DNA of 64,000 bases from Cognatishimia activa. GTDB lineage: Bacteria; Pseudomonadota; Alphaproteobacteria; Rhodobacterales; Rhodobacteraceae. The stretch is from the NCBI RefSeq assembly GCF_026016445.1, contig NZ_CP096147.1, positions 188,501 to 252,500 of the forward strand, in the 5' to 3' direction. The notes beneath the pieces are model-generated. The model did no database searches. It saw nothing but the letters and a program-made list of their open reading frames with translations, and had not been told where the DNA came from. The translations under genes were made by a program, and so were the position numbers. Shown one piece after another: positions 26,604 through 36,259 of the stretch (position 1 is its first letter; each line of letters starts with the position of its first letter).

Positions 26604-27854
26604 ATGCGTAAGACAATCCTGAAACTATCGACCGCTTTGGTCATTGGCGGCATGTCCGCAAACGTGGCAGCTGCCGGGGACGTTGAAGTTCTGCACTGGT
26701 GGACGTCTGGCGGTGAAGCTTCCGCTCTGAATGTGCTTAAGCAAGACCTGGAAGGTCAGGGCATCGGCTGGAATGACATGCCTGTCGCGGGCGGCGGTGG
26801 CGAAAGCGCCATGACCGTTCTGCGTGCCCGCGTCACAGCTGGCAACGCACCAACCGCGGTTCAAATGCTGGGTTTTGACATCCTGGATTGGGCCGGTGAA
26901 GGCGCTTTGGCTGACCTAAACGCTGTGGCCGAAGCCGAGGGCTGGGACGCGGTTGTTCCAGAAGCTCTGCAAGCCTTTGCCAAACACGATGGCAAGTGGG
27001 TTTCTGCGCCAGTGAACGTGCACTCCACAAACTGGGTCTGGGCCAACAAATCTGTTCTGGACGCCAATGGCATCGCTGTTCCGACCACTTGGGAAGAATT
27101 CGAAGCGGCGCTGGCGACCCTGTCTGCGGCTGGCGTGACACCAATCGCGCATGGCGGTCAGGCATGGCAGGAGGCCACCGTATTTGATGCCATCGCCATG
27201 TCCACCGGTGGTCCGGACTTCTACAAGTCTGCTTTCATCGATCTGGACGAAGGTGCCCTTGGGTCTGACACCATGGTTGAAGCCTTCCGTCGCATGGACG
27301 TGATCCGTGCAAACGTTGACGAAAACTTCTCTGGTCGTGATTGGAACCTGGCAACTGCCATGGTCATCAACGGCGACGCTGCGTTCCAGCTGATGGGCGA
27401 TTGGGCGAAGGGCGAGTTCATCAACGCAGGCAAGGTTCCTGGTGAAGACTTTCTCTGCTTCCGTTTCCCTGGCACGGCGGATCAGGTGACCTTCAACGCG
27501 GACCAGTTTGCGCTGTTTGACCAAGGTGGCGATGTGTCATCTGAACAGGCATCTCTGGCGAGTGCGATCCTGTCGCCTTCCTTCCAGTCGGCATTCAACG
27601 TTGTGAAAGGCTCTGCGCCTGCGCGGACCGACGTAAGCGACGAAGCGTTTGACGCCTGCGGTAAGAAAGCAATTTCCGATCTGGCCACTGCGGCGGAATC
27701 CGGCAACCTGTTTGGCTCGATGGCCCATGGCCACGCAGCTCCTGCCAGCATCAAAAACGCGCTTTATGACGTTGTGACTGCTCACTTCAACGGTGAGTTT
27801 GATGCCGCAACTGCAGCGGAAGAGCTGGTCGACGCGGTTGCCATCGCAAAATGA
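26604..27854 (+). CDS. Sugar ABC transporter substrate-binding protein
   Basis: A 416-residue cluster-B type binding protein. A signal peptide ([19 protein letters not shown], cleavage after AAA) is followed by [16 protein letters not shown], typical of glucose/mannose-type sugar binding proteins. An SD GGGAGGA precedes ATG at 26604. It probably delivers the island's sugar substrate to the two permeases behind it. A stem-loop after its stop separates it from the permeases. Confidence 0.92.
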   Translation: MRKTILKLSTALVIGGMSANVAAAGDVEVLHWWTSGGEASALNVLKQDLEGQGIGWNDMPVAGGGGESAMTVLRARVTAGNAPTAVQMLGFDILDWAGEGALADLNAVAEAEGWDAVVPEALQAFAKHDGKWVSAPVNVHSTNWVWANKSVLDANGIAVPTTWEEFEAALATLSAAGVTPIAHGGQAWQEATVFDAIAMSTGGPDFYKSAFIDLDEGALGSDTMVEAFRRMDVIRANVDENFSGRDWNLATAMVINGDAAFQLMGDWAKGEFINAGKVPGEDFLCFRFPGTADQVTFNADQFALFDQGGDVSSEQASLASAILSPSFQSAFNVVKGSAPARTDVSDEAFDACGKKAISDLATAAESGNLFGSMAHGHAAPASIKNALYDVVTAHFNGEFDAATAAEELVDAVAIAK

Positions 27855-27864
27855 CGCTACACTA

Positions 27865-27888
27865 GGTTGGGGCCTGATGGCCCCAACC
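27865..27888 (+). terminator. Intercistronic stem-loop after the binding-protein gene
   Basis: GGTTGGGGCC-TGAT-GGCCCCAACC is a perfect 10-bp stem with a 4-base loop and no T-run. Such hairpins usually protect the binding-protein mRNA 3' end and lower downstream expression. Confidence 0.7.
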
Positions 27889-27919
27889 ATTCCAAATACC
27901 AACCTAAGAGGGGGATGCT

Positions 27920-28846
27920 ATGACAATGCAGATCACCGATCCTGCTGTCAGACGCTCGGCGGCAACAAAGCCCGATTTTCGAACCCGACTTCAAAACTGG
28001 ATCCCGAAACTGGTGCTGTCACCGTCCTTGGCTCTGATTATCGTTTTTGTCTACGGGTTCATCTTTTTCTCGGTTTATCTTAGCTTCACCGACAGTCGCA
28101 TCCTGCCAAGCTATGGTTGGGTGGGGTTTGAAAACTACGATAAGCTTTTCCGACTGCGCCATTGGGATATCGCGGTCAGTAATTTGGTCGTATTCTCAAG
28201 CCTTTACATTATTTTCTGTACCGTCATTGGTCTGCTGCTCGCGATCTTTTTGGACCAGAAAATTCGCGGCGAAAGTATCTTGCGCCCGATCTACCTCTAT
28301 CCAATGGCGCTGAGTTTTATCGTGACCGGGACCGCGTGGAAGTGGTTCCTCGATCCGGGTATCGGCCTTGAGCACACCATGCATCTTTGGGGCTGGGAGA
28401 GTTTCAGCTTTGACTGGATTAAAAACCGAGACTTTGCGATTTACACAGTCGTATTGGCAGCTGTTTGGCAATCCTCGGGATTTGTGATGGCGATGTTCCT
28501 TGCAGGTCTGCGTGGCATCGACAATGAGATGCTGAAAGCGGCGCAGATGGATGGCGCCAGCAACTTCCAACTTTATCGCCGTATCATCATTCCACAGCTG
28601 CGCCCCGCCTTTCTGTCGGCCTTTGTGATCCTCAGCCACCTTGCGATTAAGTCTTATGACCTAGTGGTCGCATTGACCGGTGGCGGTCCTGGGCGTGCCA
28701 CGGAAGTTCCGGCCACGTTCATGTATTCCTACACCTTTACCCGTAACCAAATGGGGATCGGTGCAAGCTCTGCTGTGATCATGCTGCTAACCATCGTCGC
28801 GATCATGGTGCCTTACCTTTACTCTGAATTGCGGGAGAAGAAATAA
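27920..28846 (+). CDS. Sugar ABC transporter permease (MalF type)
   Basis: A 308-residue inner-membrane permease with about six hydrophobic segments and the EAA loop GLRGIDNEMLKAAQMDGAS before LRPAFLSAF. It is a carbohydrate uptake-1 (CUT1) type subunit. Its stop overlaps the start of the next permease by one base. The hydrophilic N-terminus (RRSAATKPDFRTRLQNWIP) is cytoplasmic. Confidence 0.92.
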   Translation: MTMQITDPAVRRSAATKPDFRTRLQNWIPKLVLSPSLALIIVFVYGFIFFSVYLSFTDSRILPSYGWVGFENYDKLFRLRHWDIAVSNLVVFSSLYIIFCTVIGLLLAIFLDQKIRGESILRPIYLYPMALSFIVTGTAWKWFLDPGIGLEHTMHLWGWESFSFDWIKNRDFAIYTVVLAAVWQSSGFVMAMFLAGLRGIDNEMLKAAQMDGASNFQLYRRIIIPQLRPAFLSAFVILSHLAIKSYDLVVALTGGGPGRATEVPATFMYSYTFTRNQMGIGASSAVIMLLTIVAIMVPYLYSELREKK

Positions 28847-29727
28847 TGGCTGTCGCAAGCTCTGATACTGCGATCCGCACTGGACGCATCACCCGCACCT
28901 TCCTCTATCTTGTCCTGCTGCTTTTTGCGCTGTTCTATCTGTTGCCCTTCGGCGTGATGGTGGTGAACTCGGTCAAACCGCTGTCTGAAATCACCGGCGG
29001 CAATATGATGGCATTGCCAAAAGTTTGGACCTTTGAACCCTGGCGCGAAGCCTGGGCCACAGCCCAGATCGGCGTTGAGCCAACCGGACTGCGCCCTTAC
29101 TTCTGGAACTCCATCAAGATGGTTGTGCCAGCGGTTGCGATCTCGACCATTCTGGGGGCGCTGAACGGCTATGTTCTAACCAAATGGCGGTTCAAATATG
29201 ACACGATGATCTTCGGCTTCATGCTGTTTGCCTGCTTCATTCCGTTCCAGATCGTTCTGATCCCTATGGCACGCGTTCTGGGCCTGACTGGCATGGCGGG
29301 TTCCACCCCGGGTCTGGTTTTTGTGCACGTCATCTTTGGTCTTGGCTTCACCACGCTCTACTTCAAGAACTACTATCAAGTTTTCCCAACTGAGCTGATC
29401 CGAGCGGCGCAGATTGATGGCGCTGGCTTCTTCCGCATCTTCCAGCGCATCTTGCTGCCAAGTTCCGGACCAATCATCGTTGTGAGCGTCATTTGGCAGT
29501 TCACAAACATCTGGAATGACTTCTTGTTTGGTGCATCCTTTGCCGATTTGGACAGTCAACCCATGACGGTCGCGCTGAACAACTTGGTGAATTCCTCGCA
29601 CGGGGTGAAGCAATACAACGTCCACTTTGCCGGGGCCATTCTCGCGGCGCTGCCAACCTTGCTCGTCTACATCGTCGCCGGTCGATACTTCGTCCGTGGT
29701 CTGATGGCTGGATCGGTCAAGGGTTAA
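28846..29727 (+). CDS. Sugar ABC transporter permease (MalG type)
   Basis: A 293-residue permease of CUT1 type with about six membrane segments and an EAA loop ELIRAAQIDGAGFFRIF. It pairs with the MalF-like protein encoded directly upstream. The ATG shares a base with the previous stop codon. Confidence 0.92.
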   Translation: MAVASSDTAIRTGRITRTFLYLVLLLFALFYLLPFGVMVVNSVKPLSEITGGNMMALPKVWTFEPWREAWATAQIGVEPTGLRPYFWNSIKMVVPAVAISTILGALNGYVLTKWRFKYDTMIFGFMLFACFIPFQIVLIPMARVLGLTGMAGSTPGLVFVHVIFGLGFTTLYFKNYYQVFPTELIRAAQIDGAGFFRIFQRILLPSSGPIIVVSVIWQFTNIWNDFLFGASFADLDSQPMTVALNNLVNSSHGVKQYNVHFAGAILAALPTLLVYIVAGRYFVRGLMAGSVKG

Positions 29728-29747
29728 AGAAACCAAATACTTACACG

Positions 29748-29765
29748 CCGACGCCTTCGCGTCGG
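29748..29765 (+). terminator. Small intercistronic hairpin
   Basis: CCGACGC-CTTC-GCGTCGG forms a 7-bp stem with a stable loop between the permease and the ATPase gene. No T-run follows, so it is probably an mRNA-stability element. Confidence 0.55.
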
Positions 29766-29796
29766 GTTCAATGAGATACAATTCAGGAGAAACCTC

Positions 29797-30912
29797 ATGG
29801 GCTTTCTTGACATCAATAACGCCACCAAATCTTACGGAACCGTTGAGGTCCTGCACAATGTCGATATTCAGGTAGAGGAAGGGGAATTCCTCGTTCTGGT
29901 TGGCCCATCTGGCTGCGGAAAATCGACACTTCTGAACATGATCGCGGGCCTTGAAGACATCACCACCGGTGAGATTGCGATCAAAGGCACTGCCATGAAC
30001 GGGGTGCACCCGTCCAATCGTAACATCGCCATGGTGTTCCAATCCTACGCGCTTTATCCGAACATGTCGGTTGGCCAGAACATCACATTTGGCCTGGAAA
30101 TGCATGGCGTTCCGAAGGCAGAACGCGAGACGGCGATGGCCGAAGTGGCAAAACTGCTGCAAATTGAACCTCTGCTGGATCGCAAACCGGGCCAATTGTC
30201 CGGTGGTCAACGTCAACGTGTTGCCATGGGCCGCGCGCTGGTGCGGGATCCGGACGTGTTCCTGTTTGACGAACCACTGTCCAACCTCGATGCTAAGCTG
30301 CGCGTGGATATGCGCACAGAAATCAAAAAGCTGCACCAGAAACTGGGCACCACCATTGTCTATGTGACGCACGACCAAATCGAGGCGCTGACGCTCTCGA
30401 CTCGGATTGCGGTCATGAACGGCGGTTATGTGCAGCAGCTAGGCACCCCGAAAGAGATCTATGACACGCCGGCAAACCTGTTTGTGGCAACCTTCATGGG
30501 CTCGCCATCTATGAACCTGGTGTCCGTCAAGATCGTTGAAACCGATCAGGGCATTGCTGCCGAGACCACAAACGGCCATGGCAAAACCATTCTGCTGCCG
30601 TTCCTGAACGCCTCTGCAGAATTGAAGTCTTATGCCGGTCAAACTGTCACTCTGGGCGTGCGCCCAGAAGCGCTGACCGATCCAGGTGGTGCTGATCGTG
30701 ACGCAGCCAATGTCGTTGAGTTTGATAGCCGCGTTTTGGTAACCGAACCAGCTGGGTCCGACACCTTTGTGACCACGACGCTTGGCGGCACAGAATGCAA
30801 CGCGCGGATGCGTGCAGACGTGCAGGTGCGTCCAGGAGACGATGTGCGGTTTGCCATCAATATGGACAAAGCTGTCGTTTTTGATCCGAAAACCGAGATG
30901 CGTATTTCCTAA
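29797..30912 (+). CDS. Sugar ABC transporter ATPase (UgpC/MsmK type)
   Basis: A 371-residue ATPase: Walker A GPSGCGKST (36-44), signature LSGGQRQRVAMGRALV (about 134-149), Walker B FLFDEPLSNLD, H-loop YVTHDQ, and a C-terminal TOBE/OB regulatory domain. It energises the CUT1 importer formed with the two permeases. An SD CAGGAGA precedes ATG. The next gene starts within its stop codon. Confidence 0.94.
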   Translation: MGFLDINNATKSYGTVEVLHNVDIQVEEGEFLVLVGPSGCGKSTLLNMIAGLEDITTGEIAIKGTAMNGVHPSNRNIAMVFQSYALYPNMSVGQNITFGLEMHGVPKAERETAMAEVAKLLQIEPLLDRKPGQLSGGQRQRVAMGRALVRDPDVFLFDEPLSNLDAKLRVDMRTEIKKLHQKLGTTIVYVTHDQIEALTLSTRIAVMNGGYVQQLGTPKEIYDTPANLFVATFMGSPSMNLVSVKIVETDQGIAAETTNGHGKTILLPFLNASAELKSYAGQTVTLGVRPEALTDPGGADRDAANVVEFDSRVLVTEPAGSDTFVTTTLGGTECNARMRADVQVRPGDDVRFAINMDKAVVFDPKTEMRIS

Positions 30913-32414
30913 TGACGCAATCCGCGGATATCGTGATCATCGGCTCAGGGATGGGTGGCGCGACCATTGCGTCAGCGCTCGCTCCTTCCGGTCGCCGGAT
31001 CGTTATCCTCGAGCGCGGCGAGGCCCTTGCGGATACGCCCGCAGCGCGGGATGATATCGCGATTTTCCGTGACGGGGTTTTCCGCCCTGAAGAAACCTGG
31101 CTGGATGGAAACAACCGGCCATTTAATCCCGGCAACTACTATGTTGTGGGTGGGAATTCTAAATTTTATGGCGCTGTGCTGCTGCGCTATCGCGCTGAAG
31201 ATTTTCAAGAGATGCAGCACCTAGAAGGTGTCTCTCCTGCCTGGCCGATGTCCTATGAAGACTTGGAGCCTTGGTATCAGAAAGCTGAAGAGCTGTTTGA
31301 GGTGTCAGGTGATGCGTCGCAAGATCCCTCCGAGCCTCAGCATTCCGGATCATACCCCCATGCACCGATCGCCGATGAGGCCAGCATCTCCGATGTGCGC
31401 CGATACCTTAAGCGCGCTGGAGTGACCCCATCGTCGCTGCCTTTGGGTATAGATGTCGACGCTTGGTCCAATCGCGCGGCGACTCCTTGGGATGCCTATC
31501 CAGACACCACCGGCGCCAAACATGATGCACAGACGATTTCCCTGACGAAAGCAATGCAAAGCGCAAATGTAACCTTGGAAACAGGGTGTCTGGTGCAAGG
31601 TTTGGAAACCGGTCAGGATGGCCGCATTTCCAAAGTGATCTTTGTGCAGGGCGGCGTTGCGAAATCTGTAGCGCCTCAACAGGTTATCCTTGCGGCGGGT
31701 GCTGTGAATACCGCGGCCTTGCTTTTGAAATCCGCCAATGAAAACCACCCGACGGGATTGGCCAACCGGTCGGACATGGTCGGGCGCAATTTCATGAATC
31801 ACAATTGCACGGCCGTCATGGCGATCCACCCGTTTCGGCGTAACACATCCATCTACCAAAAGACGCTGCAATTCAATGATTTCTACCTGTCTGGCGGCCC
31901 GCAGGATGCCCCTTTGGGCAACGTGCAGCTGCTGGGAAAGATTTCTGGAAACATCTTAGCAGCGCAATCTGGCTTACCGCTTTGGATGGCCAACCAAATC
32001 GCGCGCCACTCGGTGGATTGGTACGTCATGAGCGAGGATCTTCCACAGTTTGACAGCCGCGTCACCGTGACCAAAGGGCAGATCAAACTGGATTGGAAAC
32101 GCACCAATTGGCGCACGCATGAGGCGCTGGTGAAACGTGCCAAAACTGTCTTCCGCAAAGCAGGCTATCCATTAGTTTTGTCACGTGCCTTTGATCGCCG
32201 CACCCCGTCGCACCAATGTGGGACCGCCCGCTTCGGGGTCGATCCAATGCAGTCTGTGCTCGACTTGCATTGCCGCGCACATGATCATCCAAATCTCTAT
32301 GTTATGGATGCCAGCTTTTTGCCGACATCAGCGGCGGTGAACCCCGCACTGACCATCGCAGCACAGGCGTTGCGCGTCGGCGACCATATCAATCAAGAAC
32401 GAAAGGCTGCTTAG
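30912..32414 (+). CDS. GMC-family oxidoreductase 1
   Basis: A 500-residue flavoprotein: FAD motif GSGMGGATIA (about 12-21), a YVVGGNSKFYGAVLLRYR segment typical of sugar-oxidising GMC enzymes, the catalytic His in SHQCGTARFG, and a terminal NPALTIAAQAL motif. It resembles the pyranose oxidase/gluconate dehydrogenase side of the GMC superfamily, so it may oxidise the imported sugar. It overlaps the ATPase stop by one base. Confidence 0.85.
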   Translation: MTQSADIVIIGSGMGGATIASALAPSGRRIVILERGEALADTPAARDDIAIFRDGVFRPEETWLDGNNRPFNPGNYYVVGGNSKFYGAVLLRYRAEDFQEMQHLEGVSPAWPMSYEDLEPWYQKAEELFEVSGDASQDPSEPQHSGSYPHAPIADEASISDVRRYLKRAGVTPSSLPLGIDVDAWSNRAATPWDAYPDTTGAKHDAQTISLTKAMQSANVTLETGCLVQGLETGQDGRISKVIFVQGGVAKSVAPQQVILAAGAVNTAALLLKSANENHPTGLANRSDMVGRNFMNHNCTAVMAIHPFRRNTSIYQKTLQFNDFYLSGGPQDAPLGNVQLLGKISGNILAAQSGLPLWMANQIARHSVDWYVMSEDLPQFDSRVTVTKGQIKLDWKRTNWRTHEALVKRAKTVFRKAGYPLVLSRAFDRRTPSHQCGTARFGVDPMQSVLDLHCRAHDHPNLYVMDASFLPTSAAVNPALTIAAQALRVGDHINQERKAA

Positions 32415-32454
32415 ATGATTTGGCATCTACACGGCTTGCATCGAGGAAAGTGAC

Positions 32455-34059
32455 ATGTCTCAGGGTTTTGATTTCATCATCATCGGCGGCGGTTCTGCGG
32501 GGTCGGTTTTGGCAGGGCGCCTGTCAGAAGATCCAGCAGTCAATGTCTTGCTGCTGGAAGCTGGTGGCAGTGACCGGCATCCGTTTTACCATCTGCCAGC
32601 CGGTTTTGCGAAGATGACGAAGGGGATCGGGTCCTGGGGATGGGACACGGTGCCTCAGAAACATATGCAAAACAAAGTGTTCCGCTACACGCAGGCCAAA
32701 GTGATCGGGGGTGGGTCCGCCATCAACGCCCAGATCTACACACGCGGCAACGCGCAGGACTATGACGACTGGCGTCAAATGGGCTGTGACGGTTGGGGCT
32801 ATGAGGATGTACTACCGTACTTCCGCAAGGCCGAAGACAACGAGACCTACGAAAATCGCTACCATGGCAAAGGTGGCCCGCTTGGGGTCAGCGAGCCAAG
32901 CGCCCCCTTGCCGATTTGTGAAGCCTACTTTGATGCGGCAGCTGAGATTGGCATTCCTCGGAACATGGACATCAATGGCGAAAAACAAGACGGCGTCTGC
33001 TACTACCAGCTGACTCAACGCAATGTGCGCCGCTCTTCCGCAGCAATGGCCTATGTGGCGCCAAACAAACACCGCAAAAACCTGACCGTTAAGCTCGGGG
33101 CGCAGGTGAGGCGCATCATTGTTGAATTTGGCCGCGCAGTTGGTGTCGAGATGCTGAATGGCACAAAGCTGCATGCAGATCGCGAAGTGCTACTGTGTTC
33201 AGGCGCCATTGGCTCTCCGCGACTGTTGCAATTGTCGGGCATTGGGCCAGCGGATCATCTGCGGTCACTGGACATTGATGTAGTACAAGATCAATCCGAG
33301 ATCGGCGCCAACTTACAGGACCATCTTGATCTTTATTGTATCAGCGAGCTGAACGGCCCCTTTAGCTACGATCGCTACGCGAAACCGCAATGGGCGGCTT
33401 ATGCCGGGCTGCAATACCTCTTTGCTCGGAAGGGGCCGGTTGCCTCTTCGCTGTTTGAAACCGGCGGCTTTTGGTATGCCGATCCAGACGCACGTTCCCC
33501 GGATATTCAATTCCATCTTGGACTGGGCACCGGGATCGAACATGGGGTCGCAACAATGCCGCAGGGCGGAGTCACACTGAATTCCTGCTACCTACGGCCC
33601 AGATCGCGTGGCTCGGTGCGGCTACAAAGTGCTGATCCAGCCAAGGCGCCGCTGATCGACCCGAACTATTTGCAAGACCCGTTGGATCGCGAAATGTCGA
33701 TCCGGGGCCTGAAGTTGACGCAGGAGATCTTGTCCCAATCTCCGCTGAGCAAATACATTATGGCCGAGCGCTTGCCCGGACCGGATGTGAAGTCCGACCA
33801 AGACTACTTTGACTTTATTTCGGAACACTCCAAGACCTCGCACCATTGTGCCGGAACGTGCCGCATGGGCGTTGACGATAATGCCGTTGTGGACACGCGT
33901 CTGCGCATGAACGGGATTGATGGTCTGCGCGTCGTCGATAATTCGATCATGCCAACAGTGATTTCCTCTAACACCAATGCTGCCGCAATCATGATCAGTG
34001 AAAAGGCGGCTGACATGATCAAAAGTGACCACAAAATGCAAATGGGAGAAGCCGCATGA
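32455..34059 (+). CDS. GMC-family oxidoreductase 2 (choline dehydrogenase-like)
   Basis: A 534-residue GMC flavoprotein: GGGSAGSVLAGRLSE (FAD loop, about 11-25), GGGSAINAQIYTRG, the GMC signature GAIGSPRLLQLSGIGP, and the catalytic region HHCAGTCRMG. It resembles AlkJ/choline dehydrogenase alcohol oxidoreductases. Two GMC enzymes side by side in a sugar cluster suggest two oxidation steps. Its stop overlaps the Dabb gene start. Confidence 0.87.
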   Translation: MSQGFDFIIIGGGSAGSVLAGRLSEDPAVNVLLLEAGGSDRHPFYHLPAGFAKMTKGIGSWGWDTVPQKHMQNKVFRYTQAKVIGGGSAINAQIYTRGNAQDYDDWRQMGCDGWGYEDVLPYFRKAEDNETYENRYHGKGGPLGVSEPSAPLPICEAYFDAAAEIGIPRNMDINGEKQDGVCYYQLTQRNVRRSSAAMAYVAPNKHRKNLTVKLGAQVRRIIVEFGRAVGVEMLNGTKLHADREVLLCSGAIGSPRLLQLSGIGPADHLRSLDIDVVQDQSEIGANLQDHLDLYCISELNGPFSYDRYAKPQWAAYAGLQYLFARKGPVASSLFETGGFWYADPDARSPDIQFHLGLGTGIEHGVATMPQGGVTLNSCYLRPRSRGSVRLQSADPAKAPLIDPNYLQDPLDREMSIRGLKLTQEILSQSPLSKYIMAERLPGPDVKSDQDYFDFISEHSKTSHHCAGTCRMGVDDNAVVDTRLRMNGIDGLRVVDNSIMPTVISSNTNAAAIMISEKAADMIKSDHKMQMGEAA

Positions 34060-34370
34060 TCCGACATATTGTGCTAATAAAATTCAAACCAGAGATCACC
34101 GAAGACCGCGTTAAAGAGCTGTTTGAAGAATTGGCATCCGTGCAATCGCAACTGCCGGGCATGCGCGCTATTTCTAGCGGTCTCAGCGAAAGCCCCGAGA
34201 AAATGGAACGTGGTTTCATGCATGGGTTTGTAGCGGATTTTGCTGATTGGGATGCTTTGGAGGCTTATCAAGACAATGCCGACCATCAGACCCTGGGGGC
34301 CAAGCTGACCGAAGCGGCCGTCGGTGGCAAAGACGGGATTCTTTGTTTCGACTACGAATTTGAAGCGTAA
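34056..34370 (+). CDS. Dabb (stress-responsive A/B barrel) protein
   Basis: A 104-residue ferredoxin-like barrel: MIRHIVLIKFKPEITEDRV at the start and ADFADWDALEAYQDNADHQ in the middle, the Dabb pattern. Such proteins are dimeric and often accompany Gfo/Idh/MocA and sugar genes; some act as small enzymes. The exact role is unknown. Its ATG overlaps the GMC stop (ATGA). Confidence 0.85.
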   Translation: MIRHIVLIKFKPEITEDRVKELFEELASVQSQLPGMRAISSGLSESPEKMERGFMHGFVADFADWDALEAYQDNADHQTLGAKLTEAAVGGKDGILCFDYEFEA

Positions 34371-34445
34371 GCCTTCCGTCGTGATTGCAACCTTGCAGCA
34401 TGAATGAAATAGTCATGGGTTAACAATAGGTGAACTGGCGTAGGC

Positions 34446-35447
34446 ATGGCAAAGAGCAGACCAACCATCATTGATGTTGCGAAAAAGGCGGGCGTGTCGA
34501 AATCAACCGTGTCGCTTGTTTTGCAGAACAGCTCGACCGTGCGGGAGGAAACACGCAAGCAGGTGCGCACAGCGATGCGGGATCTGGGCTACGTTTACAA
34601 TCGCTCCGCAGCCAATATGCGCAAGTCAAATGCAGCTTTGATCGGCTTGGTGATCAATAACCTGCGCAACCCGTTCTTCACCGAGTTTGCGACATCCCTT
34701 CAAATGGCGCTTTCAGAGAAAGGCTATGCGGTGGTCATTGCCAACACTGATGAAAGAGCTGATCTGCAAGATCAGGTTGTCCTGTCGATGATTGAACATG
34801 GTGTTTCGGCTTTCATCCTGTGCCCAGCTTATGGCGACACTAAGGACACCTTTGATGCCATCGAGCGGGCAGGATTGCCTGCATTGCAGGTCTTGCGGCG
34901 CGTTGACGAAAGGGTTGAGACGTTCCCGTTCATAGCGCCAGATTACAGGACCGGAAGTGTGGCCGCGACGGAACATATGATCCGGGCTGGTGCCAAAAAC
35001 ATCGCCTTTATCGGAGGGCGAGCAGGGCTTTCCGTTACGGACGAACGCATGTCAGGGTATCTGGCAGTCCTTCAGCGGGAAGGACAGCAGCCCACTATCA
35101 TAACCGGGGACTCAACTCGTGAATTCGGGCGCAAGACGGCCAGGGACATCCAGCAGAACCATCCGGAGCTTGATGCCGCAGTATGCTTCAACGATTTGGT
35201 TGCCCTTGGATTGAACAGCGGGATGCGCGAAGCGGGCAAGGCCGTGGGCAAGGATTTCTTGATCGTTGGTTTTGACGATATTGAAGACGCTGCGCAGGCC
35301 TATCCGGCCATTTCATCAGTCAGCTGCGGCATTGATGCCATTGGCAAACGGTCCGCAGAGACCATCGTGCACTGGATTGAACAGGGGAATGCACCGGTTG
35401 TGAAACATCGGACGCCGGTCGAACTTATTCTCAGGGACTCCAGCTAG
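34446..35447 (+). CDS. LacI-family transcriptional repressor
   Basis: A 333-residue LacI regulator: N-terminal helix-turn-helix IDVAKKAGVSKSTVSLVLQ (about 10-28), hinge region, and a ribose-binding-protein-like sensor domain (GLVINNLRNPFF, then FVGFDDIEDAA-type). No TGGAACGTTCCA is seen before its own gene, so it may not be tightly autoregulated. The three palindromes at 21641, 21671 and 40584 are its likely operators, and the inducer is probably an intermediate of the island. Confidence 0.92.
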   Translation: MAKSRPTIIDVAKKAGVSKSTVSLVLQNSSTVREETRKQVRTAMRDLGYVYNRSAANMRKSNAALIGLVINNLRNPFFTEFATSLQMALSEKGYAVVIANTDERADLQDQVVLSMIEHGVSAFILCPAYGDTKDTFDAIERAGLPALQVLRRVDERVETFPFIAPDYRTGSVAATEHMIRAGAKNIAFIGGRAGLSVTDERMSGYLAVLQREGQQPTIITGDSTREFGRKTARDIQQNHPELDAAVCFNDLVALGLNSGMREAGKAVGKDFLIVGFDDIEDAAQAYPAISSVSCGIDAIGKRSAETIVHWIEQGNAPVVKHRTPVELILRDSS

Positions 35448-35560
35448 CGGCATAACCCAACCCAAGACCTCCTGTGGAATGATTTCCAGGGCGCGTGACA
35501 CGCGACCCGACCAGGTCATGCTGCGCGGGGGGTACCTAGACAATAGAAAGAAGGCGAGCC

Positions 35561-36196
35561 ATGAGTGTATTTGACGAGATTGCCAAAATCGGGGTCGTTC
35601 CGGTCATCGTGCTGGATGATCCAGGTCACGCGCTGCCACTTGCGGATGCGTTGATCGCTGGCGGGCTGCCGATAGCGGAAATCACTTTCCGCACCGAGGC
35701 GGCAGCAAAGGCGATTTCGGAAATCACAATTCATCGCCCAGAGATGATTGTCGGGGCAGGCACCGTGCTGACAGAAGATCAGCTTGATGCAGCAGCGGAT
35801 GCCGGTGCGCGGTTTGCATTGTCACCGGGCATAGACAAAGACGTGCTGGCACGTGCGGCCAAGCGCGATCTGCCTTTCGCCCCGGGCATCATGACACCCT
35901 CTGACTTGCAGCTGGCCCTGCGAGCCAATTGTAAGTTGGTGAAGTTCTTCCCCGCGATGGCCGCCGGAGGGCTGAAGATGCTGCAAAACATCGCTGGGCC
36001 ATATTTGCACACCGGAATTGGCTTTAACCCAACCGGGGGTGTGTCACTGGACAACATGCAGGACTGGTTGTCTTTTGGGCCGGTCAAAGCCGTCGGAGGC
36101 AGCTGGATTGCCACGCGCTCTGATATTGCGTCGCAGAACTGGTCGCAGATCACGGCAAATGCCAAAGAAGCTTTGGAGCTTGCGCAGCACGCATAA
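35561..36196 (+). CDS. eda: KDPG/KHG aldolase
   Basis: A 211-residue class I aldolase: E40 and R44 in AEITFRT, the GAGTVLT loop (about 65-71), Schiff-base K128 in KLVKFFPA, and the PTGGVS phosphate-site loop. It splits 2-keto-3-deoxy-6-phosphogluconate to pyruvate and glyceraldehyde 3-phosphate. Together with the convergent KDG kinase it supplies the end of a sugar-acid pathway inside the island. It ends at a strong terminator. Confidence 0.93.
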   Translation: MSVFDEIAKIGVVPVIVLDDPGHALPLADALIAGGLPIAEITFRTEAAAKAISEITIHRPEMIVGAGTVLTEDQLDAAADAGARFALSPGIDKDVLARAAKRDLPFAPGIMTPSDLQLALRANCKLVKFFPAMAAGGLKMLQNIAGPYLHTGIGFNPTGGVSLDNMQDWLSFGPVKAVGGSWIATRSDIASQNWSQITANAKEALELAQHA

Positions 36197-36204
36197 ACAA
36201 ATTC

Positions 36205-36230
36205 GCCCCCGCCTTCGGAAAGGCAGGGGC
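36205..36230. terminator. Bidirectional terminator between convergent eda and kdgK
   Basis: GCCCCCGCCTT-CGGA-AAGGCAGGGGC forms a long GC stem with an AAATT/AAATTT flank on both sides, so it can end both the plus-strand eda transcript and the minus-strand kdgK transcript. Confidence 0.85.
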
Positions 36231-36259
36231 AAAATTTGCGTTCTTGACCGCTGAAAACG

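Noticed and set aside
29176..30378. Long minus-strand frame of 400 codons opposite the ABC permease and ATPase genes
   Set aside because: It runs antisense to two clearly recognised genes, has no SD or family similarity, and fits a high-GC shadow frame.
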